This document shows, one piece after another, positions 1 to 9,298 of a stretch of 64,000 bases of DNA (position 1 is the first letter of the stretch; the number at the start of each line of letters is the position of its first letter). The stretch is from Mycolicibacterium sp. YH-1 (GTDB lineage Bacteria; Actinomycetota; Actinomycetes; Mycobacteriales; Mycobacteriaceae). Position numbers and translations under genes: made by a program. Under the pieces are notes generated by a model, which was not told where the DNA came from, ran no database searches, and saw only the letters and a program-made list of their open reading frames with translations. The stretch lies in assembly GCF_022557175.1 (NCBI RefSeq), contig NZ_CP092915.1, positions 3,534,001-3,598,000 of the forward strand, in the 5' to 3' direction.

Positions 1-2
1 TC

Positions 3-308
3 ATGGAAGCCGAGAACTGGGTCGTCGAGTCTGTCGTCAACGGCACTATCGTCGGCTTGCTCGGCATGCTGGGCAGTGAGATCGGCGGTTTGTTCGTCGC
101 GCCCGAGGCGCAGCGGCGTGGGGTCGGTCGGGCCCTTGTCGAGCATGCCAGCGCACTACACGGCACGGTGACACTGGAGGTTTACCAGCGCAACCAGCGC
201 GCCCGCCGTTTCTATGCCCGGATGGGATTCGAGGAGATCGGGCACCGGCCGGAAGAAGAAACCGGGCACGAACTGATCGCACTGCGTCGAGGAGCCGTCG
301 CTTCCTGA
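3..308 (+). CDS. GNAT N-acetyltransferase, C-terminal part (5' end outside window)
   Basis: Acetyl-CoA-dependent N-acetyltransferase fold. The acetyl-CoA binding motif A is clear: a core strand followed by EAQRRGVGRALVEHA, then the late motif RNQRARRFYARMGFEE typical of the GNAT C-terminus. Only about 100 residues are present and the usual N-terminal strand-helix-helix part is missing, so the gene probably begins before base 1; the ATG at 3 may be internal. Substrate cannot be predicted. It converges on the minus-strand eCIS operon whose last gene ends at 331. A 68-bp internal piece of this gene (40-107) recurs at 26719-26786 at the far side of the eCIS locus. Confidence 0.8.
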   Translation: MEAENWVVESVVNGTIVGLLGMLGSEIGGLFVAPEAQRRGVGRALVEHASALHGTVTLEVYQRNQRARRFYARMGFEEIGHRPEEETGHELIALRRGAVAS

Positions 309-330
309 CAGATTGTGGCCACGCAGCGAG

Positions 331-645
331 TCAGGAGTCGAAGAGCTCTGCCAGGTCAAGGATCAGATCGTCGATCGCCTTGCCGTGTGCGGTGGCAGTC
401 GTTGCGATCGTCCTCACGTGACCGCGTTGCGCGTCCACTATGGCCTGCAGTTCTTCCGGACCGTCCCCACGCGCGGTTCGGCGGGCTCGCGTGACCTCCG
501 GATTGCTCTCTGCCATTGCCGCTTTGGCGGTATCGGCTGCCGCAGCGACGTGCCCACGGGTCGATTCCAGCGCTTGGCGCAACAAGGCGTGCGACTGGTG
601 ACCGATGCGCGGGTCCTCTGGTTCCTTGGGCGGTTTTGCCGACAC
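331..645 (-). CDS. small helical protein, last gene of eCIS operon
   Basis: Not a recognised family. 104 residues from a GTG start at 645, chosen because a strong GAGGAGGA ribosome site lies seven bases upstream. The protein is charged and Ala-rich, almost entirely predicted helix (HALLRQALESTRGHVAAAAD, later QAIVDAQRGHVRTIATTATA), with no signal peptide or membrane segment. The pattern recalls small coiled-coil or four-helix proteins. It lies 30 bp downstream of the beta-helix gene on the same strand and so ends the 18-gene operon. Function unknown; an accessory or chaperone role in the injection system is only inferred from position. Confidence 0.6.
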   Translation of the reverse strand: MSAKPPKEPEDPRIGHQSHALLRQALESTRGHVAAAADTAKAAMAESNPEVTRARRTARGDGPEELQAIVDAQRGHVRTIATTATAHGKAIDDLILDLAELFDS

Positions 646-675
646 GGTGCTTCCTCCTCGGTGCGGTGATGGCGA

Positions 676-3600
676 TCAAGGCGTCGCGACGTTCATGGCG
701 TCCCAGGGCGACGCTAGCGGTAAGCCGTTGATGCGAAGCTCGCCGTTCGTGACATTCGTCGAGATCGCGACCCTCCCCGGGGCGGCGTCGATCGCAACCG
801 CAGACGCCTCCGGTCGAGTCTCGATGTAGTTCGCAGACACGACGGCGGAGTCGGCGCGAATGCGTACCGCGGCGACGTGTTCGTTGGGGACGAACACGAT
901 TCGATTGTCGTTTACCAGCGCATTCCCGTCCACGATGACCTGCACCATGGGGCGGATTCCGGCGCCGTCGACGGTGTTTCCGTGCACCGCCCCGAGTTCG
1001 CGACCCAACTGCAGGTGCACGATCCTGTCGTCGCCGTACCACCAGGTGCCGCCGTCGGTGACGATGACCAGTCTCCCGAACTTGAGTCCCACCGGGTGGT
1101 ACTCCTCTGCGCGTTCTGTGTGCCGCAATGTCGCCAGCCCCCCGATCGACACGCCGGTGTAGCGGCCCCGCGGGGACTGCTGGTGAACTCGATTCTCGCT
1201 GACATCGGTCCGGTCGAACGGTGCTCGTACCGCGATACCGAACGACAATCCGTCGGGAGCACCGACGTCGTTGACCGTGTTGAGGGCGACCTGGGAGTTG
1301 CGGGCACCTTCGATCCACACGCCTGCCACAGTCTGTGCGAACATCGACCGCACCCCAAGTACCTGGTTGGCGCGGACATCGGCCTCCTGCACCGGACCGA
1401 TGGAGATGGCGGCGAGCACTTTCCCTTCCGCGGCTGGGGCATGCCGCTGCTCGCGGACCTCGAAGCCGACTCCGCGAATAACGTTGTCGTTCACCGACAC
1501 CGCGCCACCGCGCACGGCCGTGACGACGATGCCGTCGAGCGGTACTCGGGCGATGCGGTTGCCGTGAATCATCGCGGTCACGACGGCGGCCTGCACCATG
1601 ATGCCGTAACCGAGGAATTCGACGACTTCGTTGCCCGCGACGCGCACCGACCTGACACGTCCGCTGTGGCCGAGGCCGTCAGTCACGAAAATCGCTGCCG
1701 GCAAGCCGACATCGCCGCGCATACTGCCGACGTCGGTCACGATTCCGAAAGGCCCTGCCTTGTACACGACGCTCGCCGGTGCGCACGGGTTCGGGCGGAG
1801 CGGATCGGTAGGCTCGGCGGGAACTCGCGGGTCGGGAATCCCGAGCCGATCGAGCTGGGTGTTCAGGCCGAAGATCTCGTTGTCGGTGATCCGGACGGGG
1901 TCCAGACCGTCGACGATGCCGTAGAAACCGGCGGCGACGACGTTCGACCTGACCACCGTCGCGCCCACAGCTGAGGTACCCAAGTGCGTGATCCCGGCGA
2001 TCACCGCCGCGACGATATTGTCGGCAACGACGTTGTCCCCGACGTGGATTGCCGTGCCGACGAAGGAGACACCCGCACGCACACCGACGAGCACGTTGTC
2101 CTCAATCCTGGAGTGAGCGAGTAACAGACGTCCCGGTGTGCGCTCGTCGGCGACGAATGCGCGTTCGGCGCGTGGTGCAAGGGCGTCGAGGGGGGCATTG
2201 CCGATTGCCGTGGCGCCCAGGATCTGACAGTCGCGCACGCGCAGCCCCGCGATGATGCCGAGCAACGCCAGTGCGGGCAGCCGCGCGCGGGTTGGATGCA
2301 CGATCAGAGAGCAGCGCTGCACAGCGAAGCCAATTGTGTTGCGCACTGCGATCGCAACGTTGCCGCCTAGCCCAGCGAGCAGCCCGCCGGTGACGACAGG
2401 CGCGGCAGCCACGGGCGCGGCAGCCACGGGCCCGGCTGCCCTTGCGGGCTCCGCCGGCCTTCCAGGTTCCGCTGGCCTTCCAGATTCCGCTGGCCTTCCG
2501 GGTTCCGCCGGCCTGCCGGGTTCCTGCCGGTCTATGAACCGACCGTCGTTGCCAAGCACGGTCAACTCCTCGATCGTGACCTCCCTGGCACGATCGACGA
2601 AGAACGCCGGCATGGGCCCCGGTGTGAGCACGATGGTCGTCCACCCCTTGCCACGTACCCGCACCGCGTTGGTCCGCGACATGTCGACGGTCTCGCGCAG
2701 CACGTAGACACCGGGTTGCAGACAGACCACACCACCCCGGTCCCGCACCTTGTCGACGGCGGCCTGGATGGTCAGCGCGCCGCTGTTGTGGCTGATGGCC
2801 GTGACGCAGACATCGCAGGCACAGTCGTCGCAGTCGCAGTCGCCCGAACCTGGCCACGGCACCCGGCAGTCGCTCAGCACGTCATCGTTCGCGAAGTCGA
2901 CGAACCCGAGACGAGCGATGTGGTGGTGGGGTGTGCGCGGCGGCACGTGATCGAGCACCTCGACCGATGCGTCGGCGACGCGCGCTCGAAACGCCCAGCG
3001 CTCGTTCGAGCGGAACGCGCCGCCGGCGATATCCGGGTCGAGGGTGAACTCGATCTGAACGCCGTCCTCGAGCACTATCGGCCCCGCGGTGACCTGCATG
3101 ACGTGATCGGCCGTGACCAACGCGCCGGATTGGTCCCATCGCCGAATGCGAGCGCCGCGGGAAACGTCGAACACCCCGCCCAGCGGTGCCGCCAATGTGA
3201 CCACCCCGCGCGTGTCATCGACGCTGGCGACGACTGCCATCTCACCCGACAGACCGTCGAGTTCGTGAACGTCGTCGGTGACCTCGACGACATCGCCAAT
3301 GGTGAACCGCAGCACCGCATCACGCCCCGGACGCACGACGCTGACGTCGGCGCCGGCAATCGCCGTCACCGGCGACGCCAGCGAGGCGTTGTCGCGACTC
3401 CACTTGAAGGTCGCCACGCCAACCGGTCCCGGGTCGTGAATCTCCACGCTGTACAGGCGGTTGCTGCGACCGCGAAAGCCGCCTATCGGAGGTACATCGC
3501 ACGGGTCCAACGCCGCCGGAACCCCGACCGCTGCGGTGGTGAGCCGCGACGCGCTCGGGCGGATGATGTCGGCCCAGCCAGGGATCTGCCCGTCGGGGGT

Positions 3601-4158
3601 GTCGCACTGCAGGCCGGGCGTATCGGCTTCGTGCACCTTCACCTGCCAGACGACCTGCCGCCGGACCGCGGTGTCGATGCCGTACAGGGCGGGGTCGAGC
3701 AGTGTCGGGTCCTCGGCCCACGTGCGCTCGCGGTGCCATACGTCGAGGTACACCAGGTGGGTGCCGGAGGTGGGAAGCGCCGGCGGTACGGGCAGGTAGG
3801 GCTGCGGGCTGTAAGGAAGGGGGTCGGTGCCCCTCATCTCCTCGAGGTGCGGGTCGAAGTGCAGCGTCGGGACCGGTGTGCCGATACCGTGATTGTCGAC
3901 CTGGATGCCGTCGACGTACGCGCGGCCGGGCCCGAAAGACAGCACACCGCCTGCGATTTCGAGCAGGAACGCGTCGGGGGTCTCGGCGGGGACGACGGCA
4001 CGACCGAGGGTGTCGAGCGCGGTGGCGCGCAGTCGGCGATCAAGCAGGTCGACGAGCTCGTTGAGGTTCGCGTCGAGGCGGACACGGCCCTGCTGCTCGA
4101 ACACGCCGACGAAGTCGTTCGTCGGCCGGAAACTGTAACTGCTGTGGTCACCGGCCAT
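676..4158 (-). CDS. DUF6519-type / right-handed beta-helix baseplate-associated protein
   Basis: 1160 residues, starting at the ATG at 4158 behind AAGGAGG; the open frame runs further upstream but into the preceding gene. The N-terminal ~470 residues (FRPTNDFVGVFEQQGRVRLD, then LNELVDLLDRRLRATALDTL) match the DUF6519 type seen at the end of actinobacterial phage-tail-like clusters. A Cys-rich link follows (DCDCDDCACDVC), then a parallel beta-helix with many N-D-N turn motifs (ADNIVAAVIAG, VNDNVIRGVGF, VSENRVHQQ). An insertion holds four PGRPAE hexamers and an Ala/Pro linker. Beta-helices are common in phage tailspikes and carbohydrate-active proteins. With no separate tail fibre in the operon, this is a candidate for the target-binding part (inference). 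Confidence 0.8.
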   Translation of the reverse strand: MAGDHSSYSFRPTNDFVGVFEQQGRVRLDANLNELVDLLDRRLRATALDTLGRAVVPAETPDAFLLEIAGGVLSFGPGRAYVDGIQVDNHGIGTPVPTLHFDPHLEEMRGTDPLPYSPQPYLPVPPALPTSGTHLVYLDVWHRERTWAEDPTLLDPALYGIDTAVRRQVVWQVKVHEADTPGLQCDTPDGQIPGWADIIRPSASRLTTAAVGVPAALDPCDVPPIGGFRGRSNRLYSVEIHDPGPVGVATFKWSRDNASLASPVTAIAGADVSVVRPGRDAVLRFTIGDVVEVTDDVHELDGLSGEMAVVASVDDTRGVVTLAAPLGGVFDVSRGARIRRWDQSGALVTADHVMQVTAGPIVLEDGVQIEFTLDPDIAGGAFRSNERWAFRARVADASVEVLDHVPPRTPHHHIARLGFVDFANDDVLSDCRVPWPGSGDCDCDDCACDVCVTAISHNSGALTIQAAVDKVRDRGGVVCLQPGVYVLRETVDMSRTNAVRVRGKGWTTIVLTPGPMPAFFVDRAREVTIEELTVLGNDGRFIDRQEPGRPAEPGRPAESGRPAEPGRPAEPARAAGPVAAAPVAAAPVVTGGLLAGLGGNVAIAVRNTIGFAVQRCSLIVHPTRARLPALALLGIIAGLRVRDCQILGATAIGNAPLDALAPRAERAFVADERTPGRLLLAHSRIEDNVLVGVRAGVSFVGTAIHVGDNVVADNIVAAVIAGITHLGTSAVGATVVRSNVVAAGFYGIVDGLDPVRITDNEIFGLNTQLDRLGIPDPRVPAEPTDPLRPNPCAPASVVYKAGPFGIVTDVGSMRGDVGLPAAIFVTDGLGHSGRVRSVRVAGNEVVEFLGYGIMVQAAVVTAMIHGNRIARVPLDGIVVTAVRGGAVSVNDNVIRGVGFEVREQRHAPAAEGKVLAAISIGPVQEADVRANQVLGVRSMFAQTVAGVWIEGARNSQVALNTVNDVGAPDGLSFGIAVRAPFDRTDVSENRVHQQSPRGRYTGVSIGGLATLRHTERAEEYHPVGLKFGRLVIVTDGGTWWYGDDRIVHLQLGRELGAVHGNTVDGAGIRPMVQVIVDGNALVNDNRIVFVPNEHVAAVRIRADSAVVSANYIETRPEASAVAIDAAPGRVAISTNVTNGELRINGLPLASPWDAMNVATP
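2449..2525 (-). repeat. 18-bp in-frame tandem repeat inside beta-helix gene
   Basis: Four consecutive 18-bp units encode PGRPAE-type hexamers (one variant has ESGRPA), followed by an Ala/Pro-rich linker. The repeats interrupt the beta-helix part and probably form a flexible, length-variable linker. Units are nearly identical, suggesting slippage-driven copy-number change. Confidence 0.85.
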
Positions 4159-4172
4159 GCTGGGCCTCCTTG

Positions 4173-6653
4173 TCAGGTCACGTAGGTCAGCGCCGGATCC
4201 AGCCCGAACGGCAGGTACTCGGCGAGGCGGATGCGTAGGTTCGATTCCCGCTGGGCCTGTTTGACGTGGCAGAGCGCACCCATCTCGCTGCCGTCCTCGG
4301 CACCTTCGGTGATCTCGGCCGGACACGACGATGCGAGCTGGCCGTACTCGGGCCGCCCATACCTGCGGGCAGTCAACGACGGTGCGAGAACCGCGGCGAC
4401 GGCGGCGCGCGCGCTCGCCGCGATCGCCTGCTGCTGTGCGAGGGGGAGCAGCGGGTTCGCGGCGAGCGCGTTGGCGACGGCCGCGTCGGCCGCTTGGCGC
4501 GCGGTGAGCTCGGGCTGGCAGCGGAACCGTCGCGGGCTGACCGAATCGAGCGGGAGATAGCTGAACCGCACACAGTCATGCTGGGTCTGCTGCACCTCGA
4601 CGTGACCGGTGACTATGCACTCCGACGCGTCAAGGCTGACAACATGCACTGCGCCGATCACCGTCGAGCGTTCGGCGCGCAGCGGCGGCCCGAGATCGGT
4701 TGTGGCCCCGCCCGTCCCGACGACCGCCGGCCCCGCCAACGCTCCACCGACGTCGAGGCCGTCCACAACCGAGTCGAGGATCGTGACGTGGTCGATGGAC
4801 GGCGGCAGGCTGATCGGTCCGAGGATCGAGAAGGCGACCTCGACGCGCAGCTGGGTGAGGTCCGCCCCAGCCGAGGCGACGATCGACGGCCGGGTGGTGT
4901 CCGGCTCGCCGTCCTCGCGCAGCCGCCGGCCCGGGGTCAGCGTCGAGTGCCACAGTCGTAGTCGGTTGATGGGCCCGATCACGTCGAGGTGCCCCTCGAC
5001 GAGAACGCCGCTCAGTGTCAGTGTCGACAGGTAGTCCCGGGTGGCCGCAGGCACCGTGGCGTCGATGCGCGTCCCGGTGCTCGGCGTGCGCAATAGCGGG
5101 CGTTCACCGTCGGCGGCCTCGATGACCAGCCAGCTGTCGTTCTTCATGGTGATCGTGCCGGGCAGCGCGTAGGTGCCGCTGTCGTCGATAACGATCACGG
5201 TGGGGCGTCGGCCACCGGCGACCCATTGCGCGACGGCGGTCGTGAGTGCCGAAACCTGTGGCGGGAGTGGCTTGACACTCGGGGGCCGCGGCCGGGTGCC
5301 GACGTGGATGCGCTGAATCGGTGCGCCTGTCGGGGGAGCATCCGGGACGATCCAGGCGCGCCGGTCATATCCGCCGCCGCCGAAACCTGCTGCCTGCCCG
5401 ACGAACGACGACACGGTGACCGTCGGGGGAGCGGCCGGGTTGGGCAACAGTCCCGCGCCGAGCAGGAGCCGACCGTTCACGACGTCGAGAGCGACGACGT
5501 TGCCTGGAGGCTGCAGCGCGGTGGCGAAGTCATCGACCCGAATGCAGCGGATGCGGGGGGCACATGCGGTGCCGACACCAGCCGGGTTCGCGCACGGGCG
5601 GACCGCGACGCCATCGAGGTAGACCGTGATCGAGGTCTGCGGAGCGGGCGGCAGGCCGACGCCCGGTAGGTCGCGGAAGTTCCCGTAGAAATCGGTCGCC
5701 AGGGCGCGCACGGGTGGGCGCGCCACGTAGGAGTCCATGTCGAGGGCGAATCGGCCACGCCGGATCGGCTGCGGCACCTGCAACTCCGTCACCAGACCGT
5801 CGGCATCGCCCTCCCGCAGCCAGCGGCTGAACAGTGGTGCCGGATTGCCAAGCGGGCTGAAGCTCCATCCGAACGGGCAGACCGCAGACGGTTTGGCGGG
5901 GACGAAGACCAGCGGGTTGGCCTGAATCCGCCACGCGAAGAACGCGACATTCTTCGGCGCGTAGGGCGGGGCGATGGGGTCGACTGCCCGCCGGTCGACC
6001 ACTGCCTCGGAGTCGGTGCTGGTCACCGGCACCAGTGCGCCCTCGGCGACCACGGCGCCGCGGCTTCCGCCCAACGTGGGCTCACGGAGGTCCACACACC
6101 GCACCGCATCGCTGAACGGACCGACGGCGCGCTCGCAGCGCTCGGTGCTGCGCACGTCGAGCAGGGCGGCCTGCGAGCGCAGGTGTTCGAGGAACTGCGG
6201 CCAGTCGAGCAGCTCGAAGCACTCCACGATGTGCACTGGCCAGCCGGTGACGTTGCGTGCGAGTTCCTCCAACATCGCCGGGGTGCCCTTGCGCCGGCGG
6301 TAGTAGATGGTTCGGGCGACGTCGGCGCGCACCCGCGCGGCGATCGGGGAGCGCAGGTCGTGGGGTGCGAGATCGGTGAACAACCCGGTGGCGGTGCGGG
6401 CCGCGTCGGCGCGCGCACCGTCGAAGAGTGCGTCGTTGCCGACCAGTTCACCGATGTAGGGCACGGCCCAGTCGGCCGCCGTCTCGATGAAGAGGTCGTC
6501 GAAGCGTTGCCAGAGATCGTCCTCGACGTCGTTGAGTACGCGTGAGGCGATCTGCAGTAGCGGTTGCAGCACATGCTGGGCCCCGAGATCGCCCGAACGA
6601 AGATGCGCGGGAAGGAGATTCCACAGTCGGTCCAGACGCGGGTCAGTCGTCAT
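4173..6653 (-). CDS. eCIS baseplate/tail protein (tail protein I-like)
   Basis: 826 residues. The N-terminal segment (MTTDPRLDRLWNLLPAHLRS, then ETAADWAVPYIGELVGND) is the tail protein I / Afp12-type domain that links gpJ baseplate wedge proteins to peripheral parts. The central part is beta-rich with a segment naming a repeated DLREP/VDL pattern; the C-terminus has a Cys-containing tail (SSCPAEI, GALCHVK) ending in LAEYLPFGLDPALTYVT. The start ATG at 6653 overlaps the stop of the upstream gpJ gene by ATGA. Usual P2-like tail protein I is far shorter, so the long C-terminal half is eCIS-specific and may anchor the downstream beta-helix protein (inference). Confidence 0.8.
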   Translation of the reverse strand: MTTDPRLDRLWNLLPAHLRSGDLGAQHVLQPLLQIASRVLNDVEDDLWQRFDDLFIETAADWAVPYIGELVGNDALFDGARADAARTATGLFTDLAPHDLRSPIAARVRADVARTIYYRRRKGTPAMLEELARNVTGWPVHIVECFELLDWPQFLEHLRSQAALLDVRSTERCERAVGPFSDAVRCVDLREPTLGGSRGAVVAEGALVPVTSTDSEAVVDRRAVDPIAPPYAPKNVAFFAWRIQANPLVFVPAKPSAVCPFGWSFSPLGNPAPLFSRWLREGDADGLVTELQVPQPIRRGRFALDMDSYVARPPVRALATDFYGNFRDLPGVGLPPAPQTSITVYLDGVAVRPCANPAGVGTACAPRIRCIRVDDFATALQPPGNVVALDVVNGRLLLGAGLLPNPAAPPTVTVSSFVGQAAGFGGGGYDRRAWIVPDAPPTGAPIQRIHVGTRPRPPSVKPLPPQVSALTTAVAQWVAGGRRPTVIVIDDSGTYALPGTITMKNDSWLVIEAADGERPLLRTPSTGTRIDATVPAATRDYLSTLTLSGVLVEGHLDVIGPINRLRLWHSTLTPGRRLREDGEPDTTRPSIVASAGADLTQLRVEVAFSILGPISLPPSIDHVTILDSVVDGLDVGGALAGPAVVGTGGATTDLGPPLRAERSTVIGAVHVVSLDASECIVTGHVEVQQTQHDCVRFSYLPLDSVSPRRFRCQPELTARQAADAAVANALAANPLLPLAQQQAIAASARAAVAAVLAPSLTARRYGRPEYGQLASSCPAEITEGAEDGSEMGALCHVKQAQRESNLRIRLAEYLPFGLDPALTYVT

Positions 6654-9298
6654 GCCCTTCCTCCGTCGACGATGCGCACGTCGCCGGGCTGCGCGATGAC
6701 GGCCAGCTCGGCCGGCAGCACGACGCCGCGGGTCACGTCGGGACGCGCACGAAACAGCCGCAGCCGGGGCTGCACGCGAACCGGCGTGCCGTCTGGCGCG
6801 ATCTGCACACCCCGGCGGCTCATCTCGGCCGGATCGAATGCTGCCGACGGTGCGAACATCAGATCGTCGAGATCGACGCCGATCACCCCGGGCACGGCCG
6901 CGCAGCCCGCGATGAGGTCACTGGACGCGACCGCGCGCCCCAGCCCGGATCGGTTGGAGTCCAGCAGGTTCCGCACAGCCGCGTCCACGGCGGTCAACAC
7001 CGCGGCGGGCTTCTCGACCCGCGCATCGATCACGACCGACGCGCTGACGGCGACCGGAACCTTGATGGAGTCGGCGATGCGCAGCACGTGGCTGGTGTCG
7101 CGTGCGGAGTCCAGTGAACGGGCCAGAGTGGTCAGCACGTCGGCGCCGAGCGGGGCACCGAGGGGAGCGGTCACGGTGATGTGAATCATCCGGTCGAGGC
7201 CGTTCCACAGCCAGATCGCCTGCGCCTCGGTGACCAGGCCGGTCCCGACCAGCAGATCGGCGAGGTCGCGCAGCGACACCCCGCGTCCGAGTGCACGCAC
7301 ACTGGCCGGCGCGTTCTTGCGGGCCTGGTCGGCGGGCTCGGGGTCGGCGCCGCCCTCCGACGGCAACGGGTTGGTGACCGAGCGGACCCCGGCCGGTTTG
7401 GCCAGGAGGGCATTCAGTCTTCCCGCGCCGACGCGTCCGGCCAGGCCGGATCCGACCCGGTATGTCGCCTGGACGTTGCCGACGCCCGTCGATGCGCGCG
7501 CGGCCATGTCGGCGCCGTCACCGAAGCAGATCTCGGTGACGCCGTCGGGCCGCGTCGCCGTGGTCAGCACCGGATCGTGGGCGTTGTGCCCGTAGAGCCC
7601 CGCCACCTCGGCTCGCGCCACGCCGTCGACGTACACCCGCAGGGTGGAGGCGAGACCGCCGGGAACCTCGGCGGGCAGATGGGTGACCGGCTGCTTGGCG
7701 AGGGCCATTCGTTGGAAGGGGATGGTGCCGTCACCGTTGCCCACCGTCTCGACGGTCGAGGCTCCGTGGCTCGCGCGCAGCACGTTCATCGCCAGCCAGG
7801 CTTCGGTCGCGGCGGGCCAACCCGGGGCCGCGCCGGGAGTGCCCGCCGTCGACACCAGATCGAGTCGCAGCATGGCGAAACCATTGGCGTCGAACACCGG
7901 TAGGTCGGGCTGACGTTGCAGCCGCAGCACCTGCGGGGTCGGGGCGCCGGGCGCATCGGCGTCGAACCACGACAGGATCGCGGCCCGTCCGGCGCTGAGC
8001 TCGGCGACGTCCAGCGCCTCGCCGGACACCCACGCATCGCGCTCGATTCGTCGACCCAGCTCGACCCCGACGGTGCCGTTGGGCAGCTCGGTGCGGAACA
8101 CCGGCAGGTAGGCGCTACCGACGAAGGTTGTCTCGGCTTCGCTTCCCCACCAGGCGAGTTCGGGTCCGGCCAGGACATGCAGTCGCACCGTGCGCAGGTC
8201 GTAGGCCGGCAGGGGCGGCGTCACGCTGATCGTCGGCGCTGAATCGGTGAGCGGGCCCACGGTGGTGGCGGCACGGCCGATCGCGGTGACCTTGACGAGT
8301 ACGGGCGGCCCTGAGGTTTCGACCAGAAGGTGGATGCCGGCGGCGATGTCATCGATGGGGGCGTCGACGGGAATCGTGGTGGCGCCCGCGCTCAGCAGAA
8401 AGTTGGTCGACGCGGTGGTCCAGCGCACCCCGCCGGGGGCGGTGGTGTCGGTCACCATGACGTTGTAGGTGACCGGGGCGTGCGCGCCGAACGCACCGAC
8501 GCTGCGGGTGGTGCGCCACGACCGCGGACTGGCGCCTGCGGTGCCGGTGATCGGGGTCGCCCAGGAGATGCGGACGCGATCGACGTCTATGGTCGCGGCG
8601 GCAACGGACTTTCGCTCCAACTGCCCTGCGGCGGTGCCGAACAGCAGGACGGTGTCGTTGGCGCGCAGGGCCGTCGTGAGCGCGGTGGCGCCGCGAGCCA
8701 GGATGGCGTGCGTGCTGCCCGCGGCGAACGCGGGCAGCGGAGCTGCTTGCAGGGCCACGCGCATTCGGTTGAAACGGGCGTCGAGCTGAGCGGCATCGAG
8801 CGTCTCGTAGGTCGGCGGTGCAACTGTCGGTGCGTTCGGGTCGGCGGTGGCCTGTACCGGGAGGCCAGCGGGCGCGGCGGCCGACTTGGCTGCCTCCATC
8901 GTGAACTCGAGCCATGTCATCGCCGCCACACCAGGTCTCGGTCGGTAGCCGATGAGCCGGGTCAGTCGTTCGACGGAACGCCGATCGGTGGCGGTGCCGA
9001 GGTAGGCGTCGTTGGCTGCGCGATCGCTGTAGAACGTGAGCACGTCTGCCAGCGCCGCAGTGAGTTCCAGCACCGCGACGGCGTGATCGCTGGATGCGCG
9101 GGTGGACAGGTGTCGCAACTCGGTTCTGGCTCCGAGCTCATCGAGCATGAGCTCGCGCAGCGACGCGAACGTGCCGATGCGGGTGTCGATCGCTGGCAGT
9201 CGGGGACGATTGTCGGGCCGCTTGACGTGCGAGTTCTGTTCGCACGCACCGCACGTGCACCGACCGCCGGTGCCGCCGCAGCACAGGGGGGCGTTCAT
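6650..9298 (-). CDS. putative baseplate assembly protein, gpJ family (second copy)
   Basis: 882 residues from the ATG at 9298; upstream in-frame extension overlaps the preceding gene and is rejected. The N-terminus is Cys-rich (APLCCGGTGGRCTCGACEQN), a possible metal site. It is followed by a conserved region (LRELMLDELGARTELRHLST, LADVLTFYSDRAANDAYL, LTRLIGYRPRPG) that is diagnostic of the 'putative baseplate assembly protein' family in eCIS clusters. The gpJ/gp47 core lies in the last third (GVGNVQATYRVGSGLAGRVG, GVRSVTNPLPSEGGADPE). It forms the baseplate wedge around the hub. ATGA overlap with both neighbours implies translational coupling. Confidence 0.88.
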   Translation of the reverse strand: MNAPLCCGGTGGRCTCGACEQNSHVKRPDNRPRLPAIDTRIGTFASLRELMLDELGARTELRHLSTRASSDHAVAVLELTAALADVLTFYSDRAANDAYLGTATDRRSVERLTRLIGYRPRPGVAAMTWLEFTMEAAKSAAAPAGLPVQATADPNAPTVAPPTYETLDAAQLDARFNRMRVALQAAPLPAFAAGSTHAILARGATALTTALRANDTVLLFGTAAGQLERKSVAAATIDVDRVRISWATPITGTAGASPRSWRTTRSVGAFGAHAPVTYNVMVTDTTAPGGVRWTTASTNFLLSAGATTIPVDAPIDDIAAGIHLLVETSGPPVLVKVTAIGRAATTVGPLTDSAPTISVTPPLPAYDLRTVRLHVLAGPELAWWGSEAETTFVGSAYLPVFRTELPNGTVGVELGRRIERDAWVSGEALDVAELSAGRAAILSWFDADAPGAPTPQVLRLQRQPDLPVFDANGFAMLRLDLVSTAGTPGAAPGWPAATEAWLAMNVLRASHGASTVETVGNGDGTIPFQRMALAKQPVTHLPAEVPGGLASTLRVYVDGVARAEVAGLYGHNAHDPVLTTATRPDGVTEICFGDGADMAARASTGVGNVQATYRVGSGLAGRVGAGRLNALLAKPAGVRSVTNPLPSEGGADPEPADQARKNAPASVRALGRGVSLRDLADLLVGTGLVTEAQAIWLWNGLDRMIHITVTAPLGAPLGADVLTTLARSLDSARDTSHVLRIADSIKVPVAVSASVVIDARVEKPAAVLTAVDAAVRNLLDSNRSGLGRAVASSDLIAGCAAVPGVIGVDLDDLMFAPSAAFDPAEMSRRGVQIAPDGTPVRVQPRLRLFRARPDVTRGVVLPAELAVIAQPGDVRIVDGGRA

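Noticed and set aside
304..335. Hairpin CCTGAC/GTCAGG as terminator of the acetyltransferase gene
   Set aside because: Six-bp arms with a 20-base loop; too weak.
356..1318. Long minus-strand frame antisense/alternate to the beta-helix gene
   Set aside because: Arg/Gly-rich shadow translation, no family text; the 1160-residue frame covers the region coherently.
877..1974. 365-codon plus-strand frame
   Set aside because: His/Val/Asp-rich antisense shadow of the beta-helix gene, no start context.
2449..2525. CRISPR-like array
   Set aside because: Repeats are adjacent 18-bp coding units without spacers.
2716..4185. 489-codon plus-strand frame
   Set aside because: Antisense of the DUF6519 part; composition typical of GC-rich shadow frames.
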